A stretch of DNA of 64,000 bases from Acidimicrobiales bacterium (lineage in GTDB: Bacteria > Actinomycetota > Acidimicrobiia > Acidimicrobiales > Palsa-688), in assembly GCA_035533095.1 (NCBI GenBank), contig DATLUM010000094.1, positions 47,226 to 111,225 on the forward strand. Direction: 5' to 3'. The translations under genes and the position numbers were made by a program. A model generated the notes under the pieces. The model was not told the DNA's origin. It saw nothing but the letters and a program-made list of their open reading frames with translations, and ran no database searches. Shown in pieces: positions 34,871-44,977 of the stretch; the stretch's first letter is position 1; the number at the start of each line of letters is the position of its first letter.

Positions 34871-35532
34871 CACTTGCGATAGCGACAGCCACCGAACAAG
34901 TCGGCGTCGCGATCGGCCGCGCCGGCGGACCAGTCTCTTCTCTGCACCTGCAACAGGGGCGGAGGCACGGGGAGGTGCTGGCGCCGGCGATCCAGTCGTT
35001 GATGAGGTTGTCGCATACGACACTGCGTGAGGTGGAGCTGATCGCAGTCGACACCGGGCCGGGTCTGTTCACCGGGCTGCGCGTCGGTGTGGCGACTGCG
35101 AAGGCTCTGGCGAGCGCGCTCGGCGTTCCGGTTGCCGCTTGCTCCTCGCTGGAGCTCCTCGCCGCGCCTCACGCGGCTGCCGGCCTGGCAGTCGTGTCGG
35201 TGGTCGACGCGCGGCGCGGCGAGGTGTTCTGGCAGTCCTTCCATCCCGAACCTGTCGGCGATGCTCAGGTCACGCCGCCAGAGGTGCTGGTTGCAGCGTT
35301 AGAAGACGCCGGTGGGCCGGTGATTGTCGCGGGGGATGGGGCGCGCCGTTACGCGCCTCTGCTCGAACAGGTTGAGGGCGTGGCAATCGCCGGGCCCGAG
35401 CACGACCACCCCTCGGCCGCAGTCCTGGTGGAGCTAGCAGCCACCCGGCCCGGTCTTTCTCCTGAGAAGATCACACCCGAGTACATGCGCGGCGCCGACG
35501 TTCGCATCGGATGGGAGCAGCGCGATGCCTGA
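34864..35532 (+). CDS. tsaB: tRNA t6A complex subunit TsaB
   Basis: A 222-residue ASKHA-fold scaffold partner of Tsa[20 protein letters not shown] and AVDTGPGLFTGLRVGVATAK are the family landmarks, with VVSVVDARRGEVFW in the middle. It lacks the metal-binding histidines of TsaD, as expected. The GTG at 34864 overlaps tsaE by seven bases and gives the usual N terminus; the frame is open nine codons further upstream. It overlaps rimI by eight bases. Confidence 0.92.
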   Translation: MLTLAIATATEQVGVAIGRAGGPVSSLHLQQGRRHGEVLAPAIQSLMRLSHTTLREVELIAVDTGPGLFTGLRVGVATAKALASALGVPVAACSSLELLAAPHAAAGLAVVSVVDARRGEVFWQSFHPEPVGDAQVTPPEVLVAALEDAGGPVIVAGDGARRYAPLLEQVEGVAIAGPEHDHPSAAVLVELAATRPGLSPEKITPEYMRGADVRIGWEQRDA

Positions 35533-36088
35533 TCCCGTTGAGCCGGTGCCGCTCTCGGTCCACCTGGTTCCGCTGCGGCGGCGGCACCTGCGGTCCGTGT
35601 TGAAGATCGAGGGTCAGGTCTACCCGAGACCGTGGACTCTGACGTTGTTCATGAGCGAACTCAACCTGCGGACGTCGCGCTTTTACATCGCCGCGCGTGT
35701 TGGCTCGTCCGTGGTGGGTTACGCCGGGCTGATGTACGCCGCCGATGAGGCGCACATCACCAACATCGCCGTCGACCCCGCGTGGCAACGACATCACATC
35801 GGCAGCCGCCTCCTCCTCAACCTCGCCCGCAGCGCGCCGCGCTTCGGAGCCAGGCACCTCACGCTCGAGGTGCGCGTGTCGAACGCTGCGGCGCAGGCTC
35901 TCTACGGTCGTTTCGGCTTCCGCACCGAGGGGCTGCGCAAGAACTACTACGCCGAATCCAACGAGGACGCGCTCATCATGTGGGCACACGACGTCGACTC
36001 GCCCGAGTACGTGGAGCGCCTCGACGAGATCGAGGCCGGCATCGCCGGCGAGACGGTCGACGACACAGAGGGGCTGCTGCGGCGATGA
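35525..36088 (+). CDS. rimI: Ribosomal protein S18-alanine N-acetyltransferase RimI-like
   Basis: A 187-residue GNAT acetyltransferase. The acetyl-CoA loop is WQRHHIGSRLLLNLAR, a Q/RxxGxG/A variant. The family ends VSNAAAQALYGRFGFRTEGL and KNYYAESNEDALIMWAHDV are typical of RimI. About 30 extra acidic residues follow the domain. It lies between tsaB and tsaD, the common actinobacterial order, and probably acetylates N-terminal alanines of ribosomal S18 and other proteins. Confidence 0.9.
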   Translation: MPDPVEPVPLSVHLVPLRRRHLRSVLKIEGQVYPRPWTLTLFMSELNLRTSRFYIAARVGSSVVGYAGLMYAADEAHITNIAVDPAWQRHHIGSRLLLNLARSAPRFGARHLTLEVRVSNAAAQALYGRFGFRTEGLRKNYYAESNEDALIMWAHDVDSPEYVERLDEIEAGIAGETVDDTEGLLRR

Positions 36089-37083
36089 TGATCCTGGCGA
36101 TCGAGACGTCGTGCGACGAGACCGCGGCCGCGGTCGTCGAGGATGGTCGGGTCGTGCGCAGTTCGGTCGTATCGAGCCAGGTCGATCTGCACGCCCGCTT
36201 CGGCGGCGTGGTGCCCGAGGTCGCGGGCCGCGCGCACGTCGACCTGCTGACGCCGGTAGTCGACGAGGCACTCGCGCAGGCCGGCGTGAGCGGCGCGGAC
36301 CTCGATGCGGTGGGAGCGACGATCGGGCCGGGGTTGATCGGGTCGTTGCTGGTGGGCGTGAGCGCGGCGAAGGCCTACTCGATGGCATGGGAGGTGCCGT
36401 TCGTCGGGGTCAATCACCTCGAGGGCCACCTCCACGCCGCGTTCCTCGAGGACCCTTCGATGGCACTGCCGGCGGTGGTGCTGCTCGTGTCCGGCGGCCA
36501 CACCATGCTCGTGCACATGATCGGCGGAGGCCGGTACCGGTTGCTCGGCCAGACGATCGACGACGCGGCGGGGGAGGCGTTCGACAAGGTGGCGCGCTTC
36601 CTCGGGCTGGGCTACCCGGGAGGGCCGGCGATCGACCGGCTGTCGGCGTCGGGCGATCCGTCGGCGGTGGCCTTCCCGCGGGGCCTGCGGGGCGAGGGGT
36701 TCGACTTCTCGTTCAGCGGGTTGAAGACCTCGGTCGTGCGCTACGTGCGTGCGCACCCGGAGGTGGGGACGGCGGATGTGGCGGCGTCGTTTCAGGAGGC
36801 GGTGGTCGACGTGCTGGTGGAGAAGACCCGCCGGGCGGCGGCCTCGGTGGACGCCCGGTCTATATGCATAGGCGGTGGCGTGGCGGCGAACTCGGCGCTG
36901 CGGGAGCGGGTCGTCGCGGCTGCCGCCGAGGACGGGCGGGCGGCGTTCATTCCCAGCCGGGCGATGTGCACGGACAACGCCGCCATGGTCGGGGCGACGG
37001 CCTGGTACCGGCTCGGGCTGGACGGGCCCACCCCCCTCGATGCCCCGGCGGACCCCAACCTCCGCCTGACCTTCGAGGACTGA
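36085..37083 (+). CDS. tsaD: tRNA t6A transferase subunit TsaD
   Basis: A 332-residue metal-dependent ASKHA protein that transfers the threonylcarbamoyl group to A37 of tRNA. It starts MMILAIETSCDETAAAVVED. The metal-binding histidines are H111 and H115 in HLEGHLHAA, with the third ligand region near CTDNAAMVG. LLVSGGHTMLV and DDAAGEAFDKVAR are further signatures. Two adjacent ATGs exist (36085 and 36088); the first overlaps the rimI stop by four bases. The tsaE-tsaB-rimI-tsaD unit is complete; tsaC is not in the window. Confidence 0.96.
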   Translation: MMILAIETSCDETAAAVVEDGRVVRSSVVSSQVDLHARFGGVVPEVAGRAHVDLLTPVVDEALAQAGVSGADLDAVGATIGPGLIGSLLVGVSAAKAYSMAWEVPFVGVNHLEGHLHAAFLEDPSMALPAVVLLVSGGHTMLVHMIGGGRYRLLGQTIDDAAGEAFDKVARFLGLGYPGGPAIDRLSASGDPSAVAFPRGLRGEGFDFSFSGLKTSVVRYVRAHPEVGTADVAASFQEAVVDVLVEKTRRAAASVDARSICIGGGVAANSALRERVVAAAAEDGRAAFIPSRAMCTDNAAMVGATAWYRLGLDGPTPLDAPADPNLRLTFED

Positions 37084-37105
37084 CGGCCGGGTTTGACGAC
37101 TCTGT

Positions 37106-37134
37106 TTGAACTAGAGCCGGGCGGCCGGTATCCT
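37106..37134 (+). promoter_or_regulatory. groESL promoter
   Basis: TTGAAC (37106-37111) and TATCCT (37129-37134) with a 17-base spacer. The last base of the -10 is the first base of the CIRCE operator, the normal geometry for HrcA-repressed groESL promoters. Confidence 0.6.
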
Positions 37135-37160
37135 TAGCACTCGTCACCTGAGAGTGCTAA
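37134..37160. promoter_or_regulatory. CIRCE operator (HrcA binding site)
   Basis: TTAGCACTC, nine bases, then GAGTGCTAA: an exact match to the CIRCE consensus with perfect 9-bp arms. It lies 22 bases before the groES start. It implies heat-shock regulation by HrcA, whose gene is not in this window. Confidence 0.96.
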
Positions 37161-37182
37161 CAGCCAACGGAGGCACAAAGAA

Positions 37183-37473
37183 ATGAGTCTGCAGCCGCTC
37201 GACGATCGCATTGTCGTCCGCCCGAGCGAGGCGGAGGAGAAGACCGCCTCGGGGCTGGTCATACCCGACACCGCCAAGGAGAAGCCCCAGCAGGGTGAGG
37301 TTCTCGCGGTCGGTCCCGGCCGCCGGGCCGAGAACACCGGCGAGCTGATCCCCCTCGACATCGCCGTGGGCGACAAGGTCGTCTACTCCAAGTACGGCGG
37401 GACGGAGATCACCGTGGACGGGGAGGACCTCCTCATCCTCACCAGCCGCGACGTACTGGCAAAGGTGAAGTAG
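37183..37473 (+). CDS. groS: Co-chaperonin GroES
   Basis: A 96-residue lid of the GroEL chamber. It begins [20 protein letters not shown] and contains the mobile loop around [20 protein letters not shown] and the [14 protein letters not shown] block. Length is normal. It is transcribed from the CIRCE-controlled promoter and is followed three bases later by groEL. Confidence 0.97.
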   Translation: MSLQPLDDRIVVRPSEAEEKTASGLVIPDTAKEKPQQGEVLAVGPGRRAENTGELIPLDIAVGDKVVYSKYGGTEITVDGEDLLILTSRDVLAKVK

Positions 37474-39126
<1,653 letters not shown>

Positions 39127-39150
39127 AGCCCGCCAATCAGACGTACGGCA

Positions 39151-39190
39151 GAGGGCCCGGTCCGCATCGAGGATGCCGGATCGGGCTCTC
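39151..39190 (+). terminator. Hairpin terminator after groEL
   Basis: GAGGGCCCGGTCCGCATC (39151-39168) pairs with 39172-39190 around a GAG loop. The stem is about 18 bp with two G-U pairs and one bulged G. It starts 24 bases after the groEL stop. There is no U run, which is common for terminators in high-GC actinobacteria. Confidence 0.55.
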
Positions 39191-39296
39191 GTCGCGCGGA
39201 AACGGGTGGCGGGCATGGGAGGGCCCGACGCCTCAGGCGGCGGGAGGGACCGCATGCCCGACAGGACCCGCCGCAGCGTCCCGTACATTGAAGGCC

Positions 39297-39509
39297 ATGG
39301 AGAAGCCGCCGCCCGACCCCGCCAAGCTCCTCAACGCCTGGATGGAGTGGGAGCGCGGCGATAACCCGCCCGGCCGGGTGATGTCCAACCTTAAGACGGC
39401 TGGCATGCGGGAACTGCTCGAGGAACTCGCGGCCAAGGCGGCGCCGGCGGCCGAGCCAGCCGGCGATAGCGAACCACCGCCGGCGGAGGCCTGGACGCCC
39501 GTTGTCTGA
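39297..39509 (+). CDS. Small hypothetical protein, probably conserved
   Basis: A 70-residue protein. The N-terminal half (DPAKLLNAWMEWERGDNPPG, then RVMSNLKTAGMRELLEEL) reads as a compact helical domain and resembles short uncharacterised actinobacterial proteins; the rest is Ala/Pro/Glu-rich. The ATG at 39297 is favoured; the frame upstream runs through the groEL terminator. Its stop overlaps the start of the NUDIX gene by eight bases, so the two are probably coupled. No motif suggests a function. Confidence 0.65.
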   Translation: MEKPPPDPAKLLNAWMEWERGDNPPGRVMSNLKTAGMRELLEELAAKAAPAAEPAGDSEPPPAEAWTPVV

Positions 39510-40242
39510 GGCGCCGGCACCCGCGTCGCCGCCGTCGCCCGAGATGCGCGGCGGGCTGCAGATCATCCCGCGACCGGCCCGGACCAGACCCGGCCGCGGC
39601 TCCCCGTGGGGTCGCGCAGGTGCGAGCCGGCCCGGCAGGATCGCCGTCGCCGATGTCCGCCGCGCGCTGGGCGAAGCTCCGGCCCCGCCTCCGCTGCCCT
39701 CGACGCTGCCGGGCATCACCCTGCCGGTCATCCCCGGGGAGTTGCGCCGGCCGGCAGCCGTCCTGTGCGCCCTGTACGACGACGAGGACGGCCAGTGCGA
39801 GGTTGTGCTGACCCGGAGGTCGTCGAAGTTGAGGTCGCATGCGCATCAGGTGTCGTTTCCCGGGGGGAGGATCGACCCGGGCGAGGAGCCGGTGCAGGCC
39901 GCTCTGAGGGAGGCGCACGAGGAGGTCGGGATCGACCCGGCGACCGTCGAGGTGTTCGGCGAGCTGTCGAAGCTGCAAACCGTGTCGAACCCGGTGCCCA
40001 TCACCCCCTTCGTCGGGCAGCTCCCGGGCAGGCCTCAACTCCGCCCCAACCCGGCTGAGGTCGAAAGGGCGTTCTCGGTCCGGCTCGTCGAGCTCACCTT
40101 GCCGGAGGTCTACCGCGAGGAGCTCTGGATGTTCCCGGACGGGGTGGAGCGCCCGATGAGCTTCTTCGAGCTCGTCGGCGACACCGTCTGGGGCGCCACC
40201 GCACGGATGCTCACCGAGCTGCTCGACCTGATAATGGGATAA
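39502..40242 (+). CDS. NUDIX hydrolase, CoA pyrophosphatase-like
   Basis: A 246-residue hydrolase. The NUDIX box GGRIDPGEEPVQAALREAHE followed by EVGI is complete (G-x5-E-x7-REUxEExGU). Just before it, LTRRSSKLRSHAHQVSFPGG matches the signature of NudL/PCD1-type coenzyme A pyrophosphatases, which split CoA into 3',5'-ADP and phosphopantetheine. About 70 N-terminal residues are Pro/Arg-rich and may be partly untranslated. The TTG at 39502 overlaps the preceding gene; an ATG at 39544 is an alternative start. Confidence 0.85.
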   Translation: MSEAPAPASPPSPEMRGGLQIIPRPARTRPGRGSPWGRAGASRPGRIAVADVRRALGEAPAPPPLPSTLPGITLPVIPGELRRPAAVLCALYDDEDGQCEVVLTRRSSKLRSHAHQVSFPGGRIDPGEEPVQAALREAHEEVGIDPATVEVFGELSKLQTVSNPVPITPFVGQLPGRPQLRPNPAEVERAFSVRLVELTLPEVYREELWMFPDGVERPMSFFELVGDTVWGATARMLTELLDLIMG

Positions 40243-40296
40243 GTAACCCGGAACCGCTACCGTCGGCACAAGCCCAACCGGTACCGTTTATATGAG

Positions 40297-40986
40297 ATGT
40301 TTTGCCCCCGCTGTGGAACGGTAGCGGCAGGACAGCCGCCCACACAGTGCGCTCGGTGCGGCGGCGGTCTCGCACGCCCCGAGAACACCGACCACCCCGA
40401 ACCGCCGGTGCCCAGGGCGCCCACCCTTCGGGGCGAGATGGCGCAGAGGGCAGCCGGAGTCACCCCGCAGGTCCTCGCCCGGCCCAAGCCCCGGCCGGCG
40501 TGGACCCCGCCGCACCCCCCGCCGCCGGCGCCCCCGTCGAGCGGCGGCAACCCGGCGCCCGTGCCGCCGGAGAACTGGCCGCCGCCGCCGGCGCAGTGGG
40601 AACCCGCGGGACCGGGTCGCTGGGCGCCTCCTCCTCCTCCGGGACCCGCGACCAGCCAGCCCTCACCCGCACCGAGCTCGTCGAGGAACTGGACCGGGAC
40701 CGCCGCGCTGCGCAGCCGCATCTCGAACACGTTGCCGTGGCAGCAGCGCACATCCACCCAGGAGCCGCCCCCCACCTATTTCTGGCAGTCGCTCGCCTGC
40801 CTGTTCCTCTTTCTGCCCACTGCCGCGGTGGCGGTCGGGTACTCGTTCCTGGTGTCCCGCCGCGAGCAGGCCGGGGACCGGACAGGGGCCGCGAAGGCCA
40901 GCAGGCTGGCGAGAACCTGGTGCCTCGCGTCGCTGGCGTCTTTCACCGTGCTGATACTCGCTGCCGCCGCGGGGATGCCGGTCTGA
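40297..40986 (+). CDS. Zinc-ribbon, proline-rich membrane protein (CD225/dispanin-like)
   Basis: A 229-residue protein with three parts. Residues 1-25 form a zinc ribbon (CPRC and CARC). Residues about 30-160 are a disordered Pro-rich stretch. The C terminus has two hydrophobic segments at about 164-185 and 206-226, joined by RREQAGDRTGAAKASRLART. That two-helix layout with a GDxxGAxxASR-type loop resembles the CD225/dispanin superfamily. The ATG at 40297 is 55 bases after the NUDIX stop. Function unknown; the weak similarity is by eye. Confidence 0.7.
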   Translation: MFCPRCGTVAAGQPPTQCARCGGGLARPENTDHPEPPVPRAPTLRGEMAQRAAGVTPQVLARPKPRPAWTPPHPPPPAPPSSGGNPAPVPPENWPPPPAQWEPAGPGRWAPPPPPGPATSQPSPAPSSSRNWTGTAALRSRISNTLPWQQRTSTQEPPPTYFWQSLACLFLFLPTAAVAVGYSFLVSRREQAGDRTGAAKASRLARTWCLASLASFTVLILAAAAGMPV

Positions 40987-41045
40987 GCCGCCGCCCCGGC
41001 CACTAGGCTGGTGCGCAACACAGGGACGCGCACGAGGGAGATGAG

Positions 41046-42209
41046 GTGGCCGAGGTAGAGATCGGACGGGGCAAGTCAGGGCGGCGGGCGTACGGGTTCG
41101 ACGACATCGCCATCGTGCCGAGCCGGCGGACCCGGGATCCCGAGGACGTCGACATCAGCTGGGAGATAGACGCCTACCGCTTCGAGTTGCCGCTGATGGC
41201 ATCGGCGATGGACGGCGTGGTGAGCCCGGCGACGGCTATCGAGATCGGCCGCCTGGGCGGTGTCGGCGTGCTGAACCTCGAAGGGCTTTGGACCCGCTAC
41301 GAGGACCCCGAGACGCTGTTCGAGGAGATCGCCCAGCTCGACACGGAGAAGGCGACGGCCCGGATGCAGCAGATCTACACCGAGCCGATCAAGCCCGAGC
41401 TCGTCACACAGAGGATCAGGGAGATAAAAGACGCCGGCGTCGTGTCCTGTGCGTCGCTTACACCGCAGAGGACCGAGCAGTTCGCGAAGGCGTTGGTCGA
41501 CGCCGAGCTGGACCTGTTTGTAATCCAGGGAACGGTCGTCTCGGCCGAGCACGTGTCGAAGACCGTGGAGCCGCTGAACCTCAAGCGTTTCATCCGCGAG
41601 TTCGACATCCCCGTGATCGTCGGCGGTTGCGCGTCGTATCAGGCGGCCCTGCACCTGATGCGCACCGGCGCAGTCGGCGTCCTGGTCGGTGTAGGCCCCG
41701 GCCACGCGTGCACGACCCGCGGAGTCCTCGGCATCGGTGTCCCGCAGGCGACTGCTATCGCCGATGCGCGTGCGGCTCGCGCGCAGCACCTGGACGAGAC
41801 GGGTGTCTACGTTCAGGTGATCGCGGACGGAGGGATGGGCACCGGCGGTGACATCGCCAAGGCGATCGTTTGCGGCGCGGACGCCGTGATGATCGGTTCC
41901 CCCCTCGCCGCCGCTCTCGAGGCGCCGGGCAAGGGCTACCACTGGGGAATGGCGACGTTCCACCCGACGCTGCCCCGCGGCGCCCGGGTCAAGACCACGG
42001 TGCGCGGGACGTTGCAGGAGATCCTCGTCGGGCCCGCCCACGAAAACGACGGCCGCCTCAACCTCTTCGGCGCCCTCCGCACCTCCATGGCGACGTGCGG
42101 TTACGAGTCGGTCAAGGAGTTCCAGAAGGCCGAGGTGATGGTGGCGCCGGCGCTTCAGACCGAAGGCAAGAACCTGCAGCGCTCGCAGGGCGTCGGGATG
42201 GGCCACTAG
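41046..42209 (+). CDS. guaB3: GuaB3-family IMP dehydrogenase-related protein
   Basis: A 387-residue TIM-barrel enzyme of the IMPDH/GMP reductase superfamily without CBS domains. The N terminus [20 protein letters not shown] and the [12 protein letters not shown] block mark the actinobacterial GuaB3 group. The catalytic cysteine is C222 in [20 protein letters not shown], and [20 protein letters not shown] binds the phosphate. GuaB3 proteins have been linked to GMP reductase-like activity, so the direction of the reaction is uncertain. The GTG start follows GGGAGATGA. guaA is five bases downstream; a canonical guaB is not in the window. Confidence 0.88.
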   Translation: MAEVEIGRGKSGRRAYGFDDIAIVPSRRTRDPEDVDISWEIDAYRFELPLMASAMDGVVSPATAIEIGRLGGVGVLNLEGLWTRYEDPETLFEEIAQLDTEKATARMQQIYTEPIKPELVTQRIREIKDAGVVSCASLTPQRTEQFAKALVDAELDLFVIQGTVVSAEHVSKTVEPLNLKRFIREFDIPVIVGGCASYQAALHLMRTGAVGVLVGVGPGHACTTRGVLGIGVPQATAIADARAARAQHLDETGVYVQVIADGGMGTGGDIAKAIVCGADAVMIGSPLAAALEAPGKGYHWGMATFHPTLPRGARVKTTVRGTLQEILVGPAHENDGRLNLFGALRTSMATCGYESVKEFQKAEVMVAPALQTEGKNLQRSQGVGMGH

Positions 42210-42213
42210 CGCT

Positions 42214-43788
42214 TTGAGCTTCACTGGTTCGGGGCTTTCGTTGTCCGCCGACGGGCCCGTTCTCGTCGTCGACTTCGGGGCGCAGTACGCGCAGCTGATC
42301 GCGCGGCGCGTGCGCGAGGCTCACGTGTACAGCGAGATAGTCCCGCACACGATCACCGCCGCCGAGATCGTTGCACGCCGCCCTGCAGGTGTGATCCTGT
42401 CGGGCGGGCCCAAGTCGGTCAACGTCGACGGCGCGCCCTTGTTGGATCCGGGCGTGTACGACGCCGGCGTCCCGGTATTGGGCATCTGCTACGGCGCGCA
42501 ACTGATCGCACGCCAGTTGGGGGGTGTCGTCGAGCGGACGGGCCGCGGCGAGTACGGGCGCACCGCGTTGAACGTCGCGTCGGACGGTCCGGCCCCCTCG
42601 GTTCTGTTCGCCGGCGTGCCGCCGGCGTTCGACGTGTGGATGAGCCACTTCGACGGGATCACGGCTGCGCCGGCGGGATTCCGCCCGACCGCCTCGACCG
42701 CCGACGTTCCTGTAGCCGCGCTGGAGGATCCTTCGCGTGGCATCTACGGCGTGCAGTTCCACCCCGAGGTGGTGCACACCCACGGCGGCCAGGAGATCCT
42801 CAAGGCGTTCCTCTACGACGTGTGCGGCTGCCGGCCGTCGTGGACGATGACATCGGTCATCGAGTCGTCCGTCGAGGCCGTAAGGGCGCAGGTCGGTGCG
42901 GAGCACGTCATATGCGGGCTGTCGGGCGGCGTCGACTCGGCAGTCGCCGCGGCGCTCGTGCACAAGGCGGTCGGTTCGCAGCTGACTTGCGTATTCGTCG
43001 ACACGGGGTTGTTGCGAGCGGGCGAGGCTTCGCAAGTGGAGGCAACGTTCCGCGAGCAGTTCAACGTGGACCTGGTGCACGTGAAGGCGGGGGATCGTTT
43101 TCTGGCCGCGCTGGACGACGTGATCGACCCGGAGCGCAAGCGGAAGATCATCGGCGAGACATTCATCCGGGTCTTCGAGGAGGCGGCCGCGGACCTCGGC
43201 GACGCACGCTTTTTGGTCCAGGGAACCCTGTACCCGGACATCATCGAGTCGGGCACCAAGGACGCGGCGAAGATCAAGTCGCACCACAACGTCGGCGGGT
43301 TGCCCGACGACATGCAGTTCGAGCTGGTGGAGCCGCTGCGCAACCTGTTCAAGGACGAGGTGCGCGCCGTCGGCGAGGAGCTCGGGTTGCCCGAGGAGAT
43401 CGTGTGGCGCCAGCCGTTCCCGGGACCCGGGTTGGCGGTGCGCATCGTCGGTGGGGTGACCGCCGAGCGGGTGGCGATACTCCAGGCGGCCGACGCGATC
43501 GTCACAGAGGAGATCCGCCGGGCCGGTCTGTACCGGGAGCTCTGGCAGAGCTTCGCCGTGCTGCCGGTGGTGCGCACCGTCGGGGTGATGGGCGACGAGC
43601 GCACCTACGCGTACCCCATCGTCATCCGGGCGGTCACCTCGGACGACGCCATGACCGCCGACTGGGCGCGGCTTCCATACGACGTGCTGGAACGGCTGTC
43701 GAGCCGGATCATCAACGAGGTTCCCGGCGTCAACCGCGTCGCCTTCGACATCACGTCCAAGCCACCCGGCACCATTGAATGGGAGTAG
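42214..43788 (+). CDS. guaA: GMP synthase (glutamine-hydrolysing)
   Basis: A 524-residue enzyme converting XMP to GMP. The class I glutaminase domain has nucleophile C92 in [10 protein letters not shown] and the His-Glu pair in [12 protein letters not shown]. The ATP-pyrophosphatase domain has the PP-loop [15 protein letters not shown]. The C-terminal dimerisation domain ends [12 protein letters not shown], the universal GuaA end. The start is taken as TTG at 42214; a TTG at 42241 is also possible. Downstream is a weak 7-bp hairpin (43791-43818). Confidence 0.96.
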   Translation: MSFTGSGLSLSADGPVLVVDFGAQYAQLIARRVREAHVYSEIVPHTITAAEIVARRPAGVILSGGPKSVNVDGAPLLDPGVYDAGVPVLGICYGAQLIARQLGGVVERTGRGEYGRTALNVASDGPAPSVLFAGVPPAFDVWMSHFDGITAAPAGFRPTASTADVPVAALEDPSRGIYGVQFHPEVVHTHGGQEILKAFLYDVCGCRPSWTMTSVIESSVEAVRAQVGAEHVICGLSGGVDSAVAAALVHKAVGSQLTCVFVDTGLLRAGEASQVEATFREQFNVDLVHVKAGDRFLAALDDVIDPERKRKIIGETFIRVFEEAAADLGDARFLVQGTLYPDIIESGTKDAAKIKSHHNVGGLPDDMQFELVEPLRNLFKDEVRAVGEELGLPEEIVWRQPFPGPGLAVRIVGGVTAERVAILQAADAIVTEEIRRAGLYRELWQSFAVLPVVRTVGVMGDERTYAYPIVIRAVTSDDAMTADWARLPYDVLERLSSRIINEVPGVNRVAFDITSKPPGTIEWE

Positions 43789-43959
43789 GCGGCCGGCGCG
43801 GTTGCCCGGCAGCCGGCCTGAAAGCCCGGGGTCATTGCACCCGCAACTGGGTAACTTAGGTATCCCCAGAGAACATTTAGGCTACCCACGAGGTCCGCAG
43901 GCCGGCGCCCGGCAGGCAGCTGGCGCCACCCGCTCGGGCCGGCGCCACCGGGCCGGCGA

Positions 43960-44877
43960 CTAGCTGCGCCGGCCGCTCATGTTGGCGTTCGGCGCAGCCC
44001 GCTCGACCAGGTCCGGGATGACCGTCCCGAGCTCCGCCGGGTCCCAGCGCTCGCCCTTGTCGATCGCCGGACCGGCGGCCCAGCCCTCCGCGACGCTGAT
44101 GTGCCCGCCGTGGACGTTGAACACCCGGCCAGTGATGCCGCGCGACTCGGGGCTGCCCAGCCAGACCACGAGCGGTGAGATGTTCGCCGGCGAGCCCGAG
44201 TCGAACTGGTCCGGCTGGCGCTCCTTCATGGCGGCGCCCATTCCCAGGTTCTCGGTCATGCGGGTGAGGGCGACGGGAGCGATCGCGTTCACGGTCACGC
44301 CGTAGCGCTCGAGCTCCATGGCAGCGATGATGCTGAACGACGCGATCCCCGCCTTGGCAGCCCCGTAGTTGGTCTGGCCCACGTTGCCGTAGATGCCCGA
44401 GGGGGAGGAGGTGTTGATGATGCGGGCGTCGTTGTCCTGGCCTGCCTTCGAGCGCTCCCGCCAGTACTCCGCGGCGACCTTGCTGGTTGCGAAGGTGCCG
44501 CGCAGGTGGACCTTGATGACCGCGTCCCACTCGTCGACGGTCATATTGACGAGCATCCGGTCGCGAAGGATGCCGGCGTTGTTGACGACGACGTCGAGGC
44601 CGCCGAACGTGTCGACGGCCGTCTTGATCAGCCGGGTGGCGCCTTCGAAGTCCGAGATGTCGTCCCCGTTGGCGACGGCCTCGCCCCCCATGGAGCGGAT
44701 GGTTTCGACTACCTCGCCGGCGGGGCCTTCGGAGCTGCCGGTGCCGTCGACCTCGGCACCGAGGTCGTTGACGACAACCTTGGCGCCCTGGTGGGCGAAC
44801 TCGAGCGCGTGCTCACGGCCGATTCCCCGGCCGGCGCCCGTGATTACGACAACCCGGTCCTGGCAGATCCCGATCAT
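43960..44877 (-). CDS. Short-chain dehydrogenase/reductase
   Basis: A 305-residue NAD(P)-dependent oxidoreductase of the classical SDR fold. The cofactor motif is TGAGRGIG, followed by NNAG, the catalytic serine in INTSSPSG and the catalytic YGAAK. The sequence VVVNDLGAEVDGTGSSEGPA, which replaces the usual second strand, is typical of the long (3R)-hydroxyacyl-CoA/17-beta-HSD type 4-like actinobacterial SDRs involved in lipid or steroid side-chain oxidation. The substrate is not determinable. It is divergent from pcrA over 100 bases. Confidence 0.88.
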   Translation of the reverse strand: MIGICQDRVVVITGAGRGIGREHALEFAHQGAKVVVNDLGAEVDGTGSSEGPAGEVVETIRSMGGEAVANGDDISDFEGATRLIKTAVDTFGGLDVVVNNAGILRDRMLVNMTVDEWDAVIKVHLRGTFATSKVAAEYWRERSKAGQDNDARIINTSSPSGIYGNVGQTNYGAAKAGIASFSIIAAMELERYGVTVNAIAPVALTRMTENLGMGAAMKERQPDQFDSGSPANISPLVVWLGSPESRGITGRVFNVHGGHISVAEGWAAGPAIDKGERWDPAELGTVIPDLVERAAPNANMSGRRS

Positions 44878-44977
44878 TTATTCCTCCGTGTATGCGTGCC
44901 GGGTAAGCCTGCCGTACCGGGTCCAGTCCACGCCAACGGCGGCCGGGTCACATGTAACCAGTACCGTGGATCGGGCA

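Noticed and set aside
43789..43959. Possible tRNA or small RNA gene between guaA and the SDR gene
   Set aside because: No cloverleaf or T-loop GTTCRANNC signature; only GC-rich partial palindromes are present.
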